Positions 34,129-42,138 of a DNA stretch of 53,330 nt are shown piece by piece. The DNA comes from CALANV01 sp036381615. GTDB taxonomy: Bacteria > Pseudomonadota > Alphaproteobacteria > CACIAM-22H2. The stretch lies in NCBI GenBank assembly GCA_036381615.1, contig DASVCL010000037.1, forward strand, positions 1 to 53,330, written 5' to 3'. The stretch's first letter is position 1; every line of letters begins with the position of its first letter. The position numbers and the translations under genes are program-made. The notes under the pieces are model-generated. The model worked only from the letters and a program-made list of their open reading frames with translations. It did no database searches and was not told the DNA's origin.

Positions 34129-34280
34129 TTTCCGCGCGGATCCATTCGGCCGCGGGTTGCGGCGCTAGTAGAATCGCAACTTCCGGCGGGCTATGAATAG
34201 CATCTGCCCGCGAGCGCGCGGCCACACGGCGCGTACGCGGACAGGCCCGCAGGCTTGCTTGGCTCATCAGCTGGGGGAAG

Positions 34281-35522
34281 ATGGCGCGGCTCGCTTCACT
34301 GATCACCGCTCTGCTCGCCGTTGCGCTGCTCGTCGGATGTACGCGGAAAGGGCCGCCGGCGCCGGTCGAGGTTCACGGCCAGGACCGCTATGGCCGTGCC
34401 GCCGCTTCGACCGGCTACGATGGATCCCGCGCGAGCGAAACGGAACCGGGCATCGCCACCGTGCAACCGGGGGATACGCTGTTCGGAATCGCGCGTCGTC
34501 ACCAGATTCCGATGCGGGCGATCATTGACGCGAACGGCCTCGAGCCGCCCTACGTGCTCCAGCCGGGGCAGCGCCTGACGCTGCCGCGGGTGCGCACGCA
34601 TGTCGTGCAGGCGGGTGATACCATCTATGGCATATCGCGCCGTTACGGCGTCGACATGAGCGCGCTCACGCGCCTGAACGGCGTCGCGCCGCCTTATACG
34701 ATCCCGATCGGCCTGACGCTCATCCTGCCCGAGCCGATCGAGACGCAAGACTCGTCGTCGGCAATCGCGTCGCAAGCGCCAGGGCAGGCCACGACGTCTG
34801 TAGCCGCATCGGCGGAACCAATTGCGCCGGCGTCGACGCCGGCCGCGCCGGTCACGCGCGAAGTTGAATCGGCGCCGCTGCCGCCGCCGGACGGCGTGTC
34901 GGCGCAACGCCAGCCCGCGCGCGCGCCGGCCGCACAACCCGAGACGCTTTCAGCATCGTCCGCGCCGCGCGTGACCGAGACCTCGCGGGCTTCCCAGGTA
35001 CAGCCGAGCGCCAGCCAGCCGGCGGGTCGCACCCGGGCGTCGGAGCAGCAGACGGCCGCCGAGGCGCAAAAGCCGCCGCCGCGCGAGCAGTTGGCGGACG
35101 CGCGAGGCGCAGTGGTGGAGCCGCGCGACGGGCGCGGGTTTCTCTGGCCCGTGCGCGGGCGGATCGTCTCCGATTTCGGACCGAAAGGCGGCGGTCTTCA
35201 CAATGACGGCATCAACATCTCCGCACCGAAGGGAACGCCGATTCGCGCTGCGGAGAGCGGCGTCGTCGTCTACGCCGGCAACGAGCTGCGTGGTTTCGGA
35301 AACCTGCTGTTGCTGCGCCATGCCGACGGATGGGTCACGGCGTATGCGCACGCCGACGAGCTTCTGGTCGAGCGCGGCGACCATGTGAAGCGAGGCCAGA
35401 TCATCGCCAGGGTCGGCATGACCGGCAATGTCGCCGCACCGCAGCTCCATTTCGAAATCCGGCGCGGGACGCGCGCCGTCAATCCGCGCGATTATCTCGT
35501 CGCGCAGATGGCGTCGTCGTAA
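34281..35522 (+). CDS. NlpD-like lipoprotein with two LysM and a degenerate M23 (LytM) domain
   Basis: Outer-membrane lipoprotein of 413 residues thought to activate cell-wall amidases at division. A lipobox LLVGC ends the signal peptide (about 1-20). Two LysM modules follow (VQPGDTLFGIARRHQIPM and VQAGDTIYGISRRYGVDM, about 55-150), then a long Pro/Ala-rich linker (about 155-285) and a C-terminal M23 domain (about 290-410). Active M23 enzymes need HxxxD and HxH; here these places read HNDGIN and AHAD, although LHFE is kept, so the zinc site looks broken, as in E. coli NlpD and EnvC. GGGGAAG precedes the ATG. Position after surE-pcm matches nlpD loci. Confidence 0.9.
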   Translation: MARLASLITALLAVALLVGCTRKGPPAPVEVHGQDRYGRAAASTGYDGSRASETEPGIATVQPGDTLFGIARRHQIPMRAIIDANGLEPPYVLQPGQRLTLPRVRTHVVQAGDTIYGISRRYGVDMSALTRLNGVAPPYTIPIGLTLILPEPIETQDSSSAIASQAPGQATTSVAASAEPIAPASTPAAPVTREVESAPLPPPDGVSAQRQPARAPAAQPETLSASSAPRVTETSRASQVQPSASQPAGRTRASEQQTAAEAQKPPPREQLADARGAVVEPRDGRGFLWPVRGRIVSDFGPKGGGLHNDGINISAPKGTPIRAAESGVVVYAGNELRGFGNLLLLRHADGWVTAYAHADELLVERGDHVKRGQIIARVGMTGNVAAPQLHFEIRRGTRAVNPRDYLVAQMASS

Positions 35523-35538
35523 AGGGATCGGGGCCTGA

Positions 35539-36450
35539 TCAGTGCCGTTGCCGTCGCGCCGAGGCTTCGGGCAGGGGAGGTTGAGCTTTCTTCAGCGGCT
35601 TGTCCAGCCGGCCGGCAAGGTCCTGCACGAACTGCCAGGCGACGCGTCCCGACCGGCTGCCGCGCGTGATCGACCACTCGTTCGCCTCCGCAAACAGCGT
35701 CTCGCGATCAATCTCGAGATTGTAGAACGCTGCGTAACCCTCGATCATCGCCAAATAGGTGTCCTGGTCGCAGTGATGGAAGCCCAGCCAGAGGCCGAAC
35801 CGGTCCGACAGCGACACCTTCTCCTCGACGGCTTCGCCCGGATTGATCGCGGTCGAACGCTCGTTCTCGATCATGTCGCGCGGCATCAGGTGCCGACGGT
35901 TGGAGGTCGCGTAGAACACGACGTTCTCCGGGCGTCCCTCGATACCGCCCTCGAGCACGGCCTTGAGCGACTTGTATGACGTATCTTCGACGTCAAACGA
36001 CAGGTCGTCACAGAACAGGACAAAACGTCGCGGGCTGCCGCGCAGGATGGCGAGCAACCGCGGCAGCGTCGGAATGTCCTCCCGATGTATTTCAACGAGG
36101 GCGAGCGCGCGCGGCTGCTCGGCATTTACGGCGGCGTGGACGGCTTTGACGAGCGAGCTTTTGCCCATGCCGCGGGCCCCCCATAACAGGGCATTGTTCG
36201 ACGGGAAGCCGCGGGCGAAACGTCGCGTGTTCTCCAGAAGGATCTCGCGCTGCCGTTCGATTCCCCTGAGCAGGTCGATGTCGACCCTGCTTACGGACTG
36301 GACTGGGATGAGACGGTCGCCTTCCGCCTGCCACACGAAGGCGTCGGCGGCGTTGAGGTCGTTGGCGCCGGCCGGCTTGGGGGCAAGGCGCTCGAGCGCA
36401 TCGGCAATGCGATGAAGCAGCGGTTCCAGTTTCGCGACGTCGTTGGTCAT
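35539..36450 (-). CDS. AAA-type ATPase, DUF815 family
   Basis: P-loop ATPase of about 303 residues, cytosolic. Walker A is WGARGMGKSSLVKA (about 90-103), Walker B FVLFCDDLSFD, and a sensor-like YATSNRRHL follows, then the arginine-bearing SLSDRFGLWLGF. DUF815 proteins are widespread in proteobacteria and have no established role. The ATG at 36450 is used; ATG 36477 would add nine residues. It converges on the NlpD-like gene with 16 bases between stops and is divergent from yajC. Confidence 0.9.
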   Translation of the reverse strand: MTNDVAKLEPLLHRIADALERLAPKPAGANDLNAADAFVWQAEGDRLIPVQSVSRVDIDLLRGIERQREILLENTRRFARGFPSNNALLWGARGMGKSSLVKAVHAAVNAEQPRALALVEIHREDIPTLPRLLAILRGSPRRFVLFCDDLSFDVEDTSYKSLKAVLEGGIEGRPENVVFYATSNRRHLMPRDMIENERSTAINPGEAVEEKVSLSDRFGLWLGFHHCDQDTYLAMIEGYAAFYNLEIDRETLFAEANEWSITRGSRSGRVAWQFVQDLAGRLDKPLKKAQPPLPEASARRQRH

Positions 36451-36546
36451 CAGGCGGCAGTACCTGTCTGGGCTCATGGTGCGGCCGGGACCCTAAAGCA
36501 CGGCGGACGGGGGGTCAACGAAATGGCCTAAATGTGCGGGGCAACG

Positions 36547-36574
36547 TTGCTTTTCCCGGCCCGCCGGTTATAGT
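36547..36574 (+). promoter_or_regulatory. yajC-secDF promoter
   Basis: TTGCTT (36547-36552) and TATAGT (36569-36574) are 16 bases apart, upstream of yajC. The start of transcription would be near 36581, giving a leader of about 55 bases ending in a strong GAGGAG ribosome-binding site. Confidence 0.5.
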
Positions 36575-36634
36575 CCGGCGCGACTTGAGGGAGGGGCCCC
36601 TCGTTGGCCCGGCCCGTGCAGCGAGGAGATTCGT

Positions 36635-37192
36635 ATGTTCATTTCGACGGCCTATGCACAGACCGGAGCGGCGGACGGCGGGTCCGGCATGCTGATTCAG
36701 CTGCTGCCGCTGGTCCTGATTTTCGTCGTTTTCTACTTCCTGCTCATCCGCCCTCAGCAGAAGAAGATGCGGGAGCACAAGTCGATGATCGACTCGCTGC
36801 GGCGCGGGGACCGCGTCGTGACCTCGGGTGGCATCATCGGCACGGTTACGAAGGTCACGGGCGACCGCGAGATCGGGCTCGAGATCGCCGATGGCGTACG
36901 CGTGCGGGCGGTACGCTCGATGATCGCGGAGGTCCTCGCCAAGACCGAACCGGGCCAGGCCCGCGACGAGAAGAAGCCGGCCACGCGCGCAGCCAGCGCC
37001 GAGCCCGAGGAGTATTATCGTGTCCTCGGCGTGCAGCCGAACGCGACGGCAGAAGAGATCGACGCCGCCTATGCCGCAAAGAGCGGCGACCCGGCGGCCA
37101 CCGAGGCTTACGAAACGCTCAAGGATCCGGTGCGGCGCAAGCTCTACGATTCGCTCGGGCACGAGGAATACGTAAGCCGGATCAAGGCCTAG
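36635..37192 (+). CDS. yajC: preprotein translocase subunit YajC with C-terminal J-like domain
   Basis: YajC associates with SecDF at the inner membrane. The N-terminal 110 residues are a normal YajC: MFISTAYAQ leader, one membrane helix (about 19-38, LPLVLIFVVFYFLLI), RPQQKKMREHKSM, then the GDRVVTSGGIIGTV domain. Residues about 125-178 are extra and read as a J domain: EEYYRVLGVQPNATAEEIDAAY (helices I and II) and TEAYETLKDPVRRKLYDSLG (helix III and IV). The HPD tripeptide and about a dozen residues around it are missing, so classical DnaK stimulation is unlikely. Total length, 185 residues, is well above the family norm of about 110. A linker of charged residues (106-124) joins the parts. 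GAGGAG precedes the ATG. Confidence 0.9.
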   Translation: MFISTAYAQTGAADGGSGMLIQLLPLVLIFVVFYFLLIRPQQKKMREHKSMIDSLRRGDRVVTSGGIIGTVTKVTGDREIGLEIADGVRVRAVRSMIAEVLAKTEPGQARDEKKPATRAASAEPEEYYRVLGVQPNATAEEIDAAYAAKSGDPAATEAYETLKDPVRRKLYDSLGHEEYVSRIKA

Positions 37193-37210
37193 GAACGGAG
37201 CCGCGACGCC

Positions 37211-38797
37211 ATGCTGTACATGGCCCGCTGGAAGGTCTGGACGATCATCCTCGTCTGCCTGGTCGGTCTGCTCTATGCGGTGCCCAGCCTGCTGCCGCGC
37301 GAGAGGCCGGCCTGGCTGCCGGGCTGGGTCCCGTATCAGCAGGTGACGCTCGGGCTCGATCTTCAGGGCGGGTCGCATCTGCTGCTCGAGGTCGACGTGG
37401 AGGCGGTCGTGCGGGAACGGCTGACCAATCTCGTCGACTCGATACGCAGCGCCATGCGTGCGCAGCGCATTCAGGTCACCGGCCTCGCTACCGAGGGCGC
37501 CAACGCGGTGACGTTTCGCATCCGCGAGCCGAACGAGATCGAGCAGGCGCGCCAGGCGGTGCGCGAGCTTGACCCGGCGGCACAGATCACGGTCTCGGCG
37601 GACGGCACGTTCAGGGTTGAACTGAACCAGCAGGAATTGATCGAGCAGCGCCGGCGGGCCGTGGCTCAGTCGATCGAGATCGTGCGCCGTCGCATCGACG
37701 AGACCGGAACGAAAGAAGCCACCATCGTCGCGCAGGGCCAGGATCGCATCCTGGTGCAGTTGCCGGGCGTCCGCGACCCCGAACGAATCAAGGACCTGCT
37801 CGGCAAGACGGCGAAGCTGACGTTCCATCTGCTCGATACGTCAAATTCGGTCGCCGACGCCATGGCCGGCCGCGTGCCGCCCGGCAGCATGCTCCTGCCC
37901 GCCGACAAGGAGGTCGAACCGGGCGGTCAGCCGCGGATGTATCTCGTCCAGCGTCGCGTCCGGGTCTCCGGCGATCGCCTTGCCGACGCGCAGCCGGGCA
38001 CGAACCCGCAGACCGGCGAGTGGATCGTGAACTTCAGGTTCGATACCGTCGGTGGCCGGCAGTTCGCCGATGTTACGCGCGAGAACGTGGGCAAGCCGCT
38101 CGCCATCGTTCTCGACGGTCGCGTCATCAGCGCGCCGGTCATTCGCGAGCCGATCCTGGCCGGCAGCGGCCAGATTTCCGGCGGTTTCACGGCAGCGGCG
38201 GCTCAGGATCTTGCCGTGCTGCTGCGCGCCGGTGCCCTTCCGGCGCCGTTGCGTGTCATCGAAGAACGTACGGTCGGCCCCGACCTGGGCAGCGACTCGA
38301 TCGAATCCGGTGCGATCGCCTGCATGATTGCCTATGGCCTGATCGCCGTGCTGATGATCGTCGGCTACGGTCTGTTCGGGCTGGTGGCGAATCTGGCGTT
38401 GATTCTCAACGTCGCCTTCACCCTCGCGATCATGGCAGCGATCGGCGCGACCCTGACTCTGCCCGGCATCGCCGGTATCGTCCTCGGTCTCGCCATGGCG
38501 GTCGATGCGAACGTGCTCATCTACGAGCGTATGCGGGAGGAGACCCGTAACGGACGTTCGCCGTTTCCGGCGGTCGACCAGGCCTTCCAGCGGGCCTACA
38601 TAACGATTCTCGACTCCAACCTGACGACGTTGATTGCGTCCGTCATCCTCTACGCGCTGGGGTCGGGACCGGTTCGCGGCTTTGGCGTCACGCTCTCGAT
38701 CGGCATTATCTGCTCGATGTTCACGTCCGTTACCGTGACCCGCGTGGTGATCGCCTCGTGGCTGCAATGGCGGCGCCCGAAGGCGTTGCCGATCTAG
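37211..38797 (+). CDS. secD: protein translocase subunit SecD
   Basis: Inner-membrane RND-type partner of SecYEG that uses the proton gradient to finish export. The 528-residue product has a first membrane helix (about 8-26), LGLDLQGGSHLLLEVD (about 47-62), a large periplasmic P1 region, and five C-terminal helices with the VDANVLIYERMREE motif (about 434-447) that carries the proton-relay Asp. Starts 18 bases after yajC; secF follows after 13 bases. Confidence 0.97.
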   Translation: MLYMARWKVWTIILVCLVGLLYAVPSLLPRERPAWLPGWVPYQQVTLGLDLQGGSHLLLEVDVEAVVRERLTNLVDSIRSAMRAQRIQVTGLATEGANAVTFRIREPNEIEQARQAVRELDPAAQITVSADGTFRVELNQQELIEQRRRAVAQSIEIVRRRIDETGTKEATIVAQGQDRILVQLPGVRDPERIKDLLGKTAKLTFHLLDTSNSVADAMAGRVPPGSMLLPADKEVEPGGQPRMYLVQRRVRVSGDRLADAQPGTNPQTGEWIVNFRFDTVGGRQFADVTRENVGKPLAIVLDGRVISAPVIREPILAGSGQISGGFTAAAAQDLAVLLRAGALPAPLRVIEERTVGPDLGSDSIESGAIACMIAYGLIAVLMIVGYGLFGLVANLALILNVAFTLAIMAAIGATLTLPGIAGIVLGLAMAVDANVLIYERMREETRNGRSPFPAVDQAFQRAYITILDSNLTTLIASVILYALGSGPVRGFGVTLSIGIICSMFTSVTVTRVVIASWLQWRRPKALPI

Positions 38798-38810
38798 AGG
38801 ACCTTCCGCC

Positions 38811-39740
38811 ATGCGACCAATCCGCATCCTCAGCAAAGTTCCGCACCTGGATTTCTTCAGGTTCCACAAGCTTTGCTTCGCCCTGTCCGCGCTGCTGGTG
38901 GTCATCTCGATCGTGTCGCTCGCCGTGCGCGGCCTCAACTTCGGCGTCGATTTCGCCGGTGGCATCCTCATCGAGGTTCGCACCGCCGGGCCGGCCGATC
39001 TCGGCCAGATGCGTTCGACGTTGAACGCGCTCGACCTCGGCGACGTCGCCCTGCAGGAGTTCGGCGGCCCGAGAGATGTACTGATCCGCGTCGAGCGGCA
39101 GGCGGGCGGCGAGGCGGCCGAAATGCAGGCCGTGCAGCGCATCCGCGAGGCGTTGGGTCCGAGCCTGGAGTATCGGCGGGTGGAGGTCGTCGGCCCGAAG
39201 GTCGGCGGAGAACTCGTCGAGGACGGCGTGCTCGCGATCGTGCTGTCGCTGGCCGGCATCCTTGCCTACATGGCCTTTCGATTCGGCTGGCGGGCCGGTC
39301 TGTCGGGCGTTCTGGCCATCCTTCATGACTGTCTGACGACGATAGGGTTGTTCTCGGTCACGGGATTGCAGTTCGACTTGAACACCGTGGCCGCCGTCGT
39401 GACGATCGCCGGTTTCTCGATCAACGACACCGTCGTGATCGACGACCGCATTCGGGAGAACTCTCGGAAATACAAGGCGATGGATTTCCGGGAGCTGATC
39501 AATCGAAGCGTCAACGAGACGATGTCTCGGACGATCATCACGAACGGCCTCGTCCTGCTGGCGGCGATCGCGCTGCTCGCGTTCGGCGGCCCCGTCCTGT
39601 TCAATTTCAGCCTTGCGCTGCTGTGGGGCGTGATCGTCGGTACGTACTCGACGGTCTATGTCGCCGCGCCGCTCGAATGGTATCTGTCGGCCCGCGGTCG
39701 TAAGCTCCACGCGGAGGCCGTACCCGATAAATCGACGTGA
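38811..39740 (+). CDS. secF: protein translocase subunit SecF
   Basis: Six-helix partner of SecD, 309 residues. The signatures GLNFGVDFAGGILIEVR (about 43-59), the AFRFGWRAGLSGVLAILHD loop, and GFSINDTVVIDDRIREN (about 202-218; the relay Asp/Arg motif) are all present. Separate secD and secF genes are the rule in this class. Mth938 follows after 19 bases in the same direction. Confidence 0.96.
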   Translation: MRPIRILSKVPHLDFFRFHKLCFALSALLVVISIVSLAVRGLNFGVDFAGGILIEVRTAGPADLGQMRSTLNALDLGDVALQEFGGPRDVLIRVERQAGGEAAEMQAVQRIREALGPSLEYRRVEVVGPKVGGELVEDGVLAIVLSLAGILAYMAFRFGWRAGLSGVLAILHDCLTTIGLFSVTGLQFDLNTVAAVVTIAGFSINDTVVIDDRIRENSRKYKAMDFRELINRSVNETMSRTIITNGLVLLAAIALLAFGGPVLFNFSLALLWGVIVGTYSTVYVAAPLEWYLSARGRKLHAEAVPDKST

Positions 39741-39759
39741 CGAGGGGCGCGAGGGCACG

Positions 39760-40131
39760 ATGACACATCGACCCGCCGCGCCGACGCCGAGCATCATCGA
39801 CGCCTATGGGGCCGGCGGGTTCAGGGTCAGCGGCGAAGTGTTCCGGGGTTCGGTCATCGTGTTGCCCGACCGCGTCTTTCCATGGTCGGTCACGGACCCC
39901 GCGGGCCTGAGCAAGGAGACTCTCGCGCCCGTTCTCGATTTCCGGCCGCCTGTCGAAATCCTGCTGATCGGCTGCGGCCTTCGCGCGGCCCTGATCGCCC
40001 CCGGCCTTCGTCAGGATTTGCGCGACGCAGGCGTAGTCGTCGATGCGATGGACACGGGTGCCGCGTGCCGGACGTTCAACGTCCTGCGTAGCGAGGAGCG
40101 GCGGGTGGCGGCGGCCCTCATCGCCATCTGA
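39760..40131 (+). CDS. Mth938-like domain protein (NDUFAF3-related)
   Basis: A 123-residue protein of the Mth938/DUF498 family. Landmarks are IDAYGAGGFRVSGEVFRGSVIVLPD (pattern at about 10-34), PVEILLIGCG (about 65-74) and MDTGAACRTFNVLRSEERRVAAALIAI at the end. The mitochondrial relative NDUFAF3 helps assemble respiratory complex I; bacterial members usually follow secDF, as here. GAGGGC precedes the ATG. In related genomes, as I recall, the next gene is the squalene-synthase-like NDUFAF6 homologue; here that gene is displaced to 43927 by a minus-strand block. Confidence 0.9.
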   Translation: MTHRPAAPTPSIIDAYGAGGFRVSGEVFRGSVIVLPDRVFPWSVTDPAGLSKETLAPVLDFRPPVEILLIGCGLRAALIAPGLRQDLRDAGVVVDAMDTGAACRTFNVLRSEERRVAAALIAI

Positions 40132-40157
40132 AAAAAGAACCGGGCCGAAACCGGCCC
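40131..40157 (-). terminator. Rho-independent terminator of the PuuD-like gene
   Basis: On the minus strand GGGCCG-GTTT-CGGCCC (40157-40142) is followed by GGTTCTTTTTT, ending at the last base of the Mth938 stop codon. A second perfect palindrome, CCCCGTCGACGGGG (40155-40168), shares the right arm, so two alternative hairpins are possible in the 3' untranslated region. Confidence 0.75.
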
Positions 40158-40185
40158 CGTCGACGGGGGCACACACCACGTATCG

Positions 40186-40791
40186 TCAGAAGATGTTCTG
40201 GGCCGCCACCATGAAGTAAAGCATCGGCACGGAGAGCATCGTGTTGAAGCGGCTGGCGAGCATCGTGACGCGGGCCGCCGCCTTTTTCTCGTCGGCCGTG
40301 GCCTCGACCAGCCCCAGCGCTTTCTGCTGGTTCGGCCAGATGATCATCCACACATTGTAGGCCATCACCAGCCCCAGCCACATGCCGATGCCGATCGCGG
40401 TCGGCCGGCCGCCGCCACTGCCGATACCGAGCGTCAGCGCTTGGATCAGATAGCCGTTCAGCAGGGCGAGGAGGAGGCCAGTGATCACCGTCGACAATGC
40501 GGCCCAACGGAACCAGAACAGGGCAGTCGGGGCGATGATTTTGCTGACCGCCGGCTTCTGATCGTCCGGGATCTTGGGCATGGACGGGATCTGGACGAAG
40601 TTGAAGTACCAAAGCAGGCCGACCCACATCACGCCTGACAGGACGTGGAGCCAGCGCATGAAGAACGCGAACCAGGCATAGTCCGCGTGCAACCCGCCCA
40701 CGATTAGCGCGAGCACGACCAGAATGACGATGCCGTAGACGACTGCGCGTTCGAGCTTGTCCAAACCGATGTTGGTGAGAAAATCGGCCAT
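40186..40791 (-). CDS. PuuD-like membrane protein (urate oxidase N-terminal family), no cytochrome domain
   Basis: Integral membrane protein of 201 residues with about five or six helices. The stretch FFMRWLHVLSGVMWVGLLWYFNFVQIP (pattern near 40-66) is the signature of the PF06181-type domain of urate hydroxylase PuuD. Full-length PuuD ends in a cytochrome c domain with CxxCH; none is present here and the protein stops after the membrane part, so urate oxidation is uncertain. No purine-catabolism gene is nearby. AAGGGA precedes the ATG at 40791, and an unusually AT-rich promoter lies upstream. Confidence 0.8.
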   Translation of the reverse strand: MADFLTNIGLDKLERAVVYGIVILVVLALIVGGLHADYAWFAFFMRWLHVLSGVMWVGLLWYFNFVQIPSMPKIPDDQKPAVSKIIAPTALFWFRWAALSTVITGLLLALLNGYLIQALTLGIGSGGGRPTAIGIGMWLGLVMAYNVWMIIWPNQQKALGLVEATADEKKAAARVTMLASRFNTMLSVPMLYFMVAAQNIF

Positions 40792-40830
40792 GGCGTTCCC
40801 TTTTGAATCAGTTATTTGTTTCTTGTTTTT

Positions 40831-40858
40831 AAAGTATAATCCAAAATAAAGGGATCTC
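40831..40858 (-). promoter_or_regulatory. promoter of the PuuD-like gene
   Basis: On the minus strand TTGAGA and TATACT are 16 bases apart inside an AT-rich stretch of about 70 bases that contrasts with the GC-rich surroundings. The leader to the ATG at 40791 would be about 35 bases. It is one of the closest sigma70 matches in the window; box coordinates are approximate to a few bases. Confidence 0.65.
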
Positions 40859-40881
40859 AATTGGACCCCTTTTATCGGTAC

Positions 40882-42138
40882 TCAGGCGATGCGATTGACC
40901 AAAGCCGCGGCTGTTTCGCCTGAGCGGATGGCGCCCTCGATGGTGGCGGGCAGGCCGGTTGCAGTCCAATCGCCGGCAAGGACGAGGTTGTGCCAGCCCG
41001 TGTTCGGGCCGAGGCGATCGCGCTCGGCCGCGGGGGTCTGACGGAACGTGGCGCGACGCTCCTTGACAAGGCGGGCCGGCGGCAGTGGCTGGGCCGGCAT
41101 GCGGAGGACGCCTGCTATATCCCGCCAGAGCACAGCGAGGACCTCGTCGGCAGGCCGGTCGCAGAGATCATCCGCGGCACTGACGGTGACGCTGACGACA
41201 TCGCCGCGCACGATGAGCCACTGCGCCGTTCCGCCGATCAGGCCCAGAATGCGATGGCCGCCCGGCAGCTCGACCGGCCGGTCGATCCGGAAATGCGCGT
41301 TGACGATGGCGGAATGCTCGGCCGGCACCCGCAGGCGCGGGAGCAGCATGGCGGCCGACCACGACGGCACCGCCAGGACGATCGCGTCGCGCGGTCCGAC
41401 GTCGATGCGCCGCCCGCCGGCATGAAATCCCCGCACGCGTGCGTCGGCGATATCGATCAGGTTGATCCGGGCATTGAAGTGCAGCGAGGCGCCCATGCGC
41501 GCAAGATACGCAACCGCGGGATCGACAAAGGCGGCCGACAGGCCGTTGTGAGCAATGCCGATTCGGCAGGCGCGTTCGCCCCGCAGCAGCGTCGAGGCCA
41601 GCACGCGGGCGAGCGGTCGCGCTGCCGCCGCTTCGGGCTTCGTGTTGAGCACGGCGGTCGCCAGCGGTTCGATGAGGCGGCGGAACACGGACGACGCCGG
41701 GTCGCAAAGGTCGGTGACGACATCATCGGGGCCGGCCCCGAACAGGAGCGCGAGGCGAAGGTAGTCCGACGCCGCGGTGCCCGGAACGCGTCGCGCGCGG
41801 CTGAAGATCCACCAGGGCAGCCATCCGGCGTTGGGCCGCAGCGTCCATGACTCGCCGGTCGTCAGGTCGACAAAGGGGAACGCGGCCGGGACGATCTCGT
41901 CGAGTTCGTGCGCCGCGCCGATCTTCTCGACGAAGGCATGCGCGGCCCAGTTTACCTCCAACAGGACGTGTCCGCCATTGTCGATCGTCCGCTCGAGCTG
42001 TGTGTCGAAATAGGATCGGCAGCGGCCGCCGGCGCGCGGTGCGGCCTCGTAGACGTGGACCGTGCGGCCGGCAGCGGCGAGCGTGACGGCCGCGGACAGG
42101 CCCGCGAGCCCGGCACCTATGACGTGGACGACGCCCAT
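40882..42138 (-). CDS. hpnE: hydroxysqualene dehydroxylase HpnE
   Basis: FAD-dependent amine-oxidase-fold enzyme that reduces hydroxysqualene to squalene, the last step of the HpnCDE route. The 418-residue product begins with the dinucleotide motif VVHVIGAGLAGLSAAVTLA (about 3-21), continues with APRAGGRCRSY, and ends with the FAD-binding NLVLAGDWTATGLPATIEGAIRSG pattern. The identification rests on family resemblance and on its place directly after hpnC and hpnD, with a 22-base overlap with hpnD. The start ATG 42138 is preferred over ATG 42171. Confidence 0.93.
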   Translation of the reverse strand: MGVVHVIGAGLAGLSAAVTLAAAGRTVHVYEAAPRAGGRCRSYFDTQLERTIDNGGHVLLEVNWAAHAFVEKIGAAHELDEIVPAAFPFVDLTTGESWTLRPNAGWLPWWIFSRARRVPGTAASDYLRLALLFGAGPDDVVTDLCDPASSVFRRLIEPLATAVLNTKPEAAAARPLARVLASTLLRGERACRIGIAHNGLSAAFVDPAVAYLARMGASLHFNARINLIDIADARVRGFHAGGRRIDVGPRDAIVLAVPSWSAAMLLPRLRVPAEHSAIVNAHFRIDRPVELPGGHRILGLIGGTAQWLIVRGDVVSVTVSAADDLCDRPADEVLAVLWRDIAGVLRMPAQPLPPARLVKERRATFRQTPAAERDRLGPNTGWHNLVLAGDWTATGLPATIEGAIRSGETAAALVNRIA

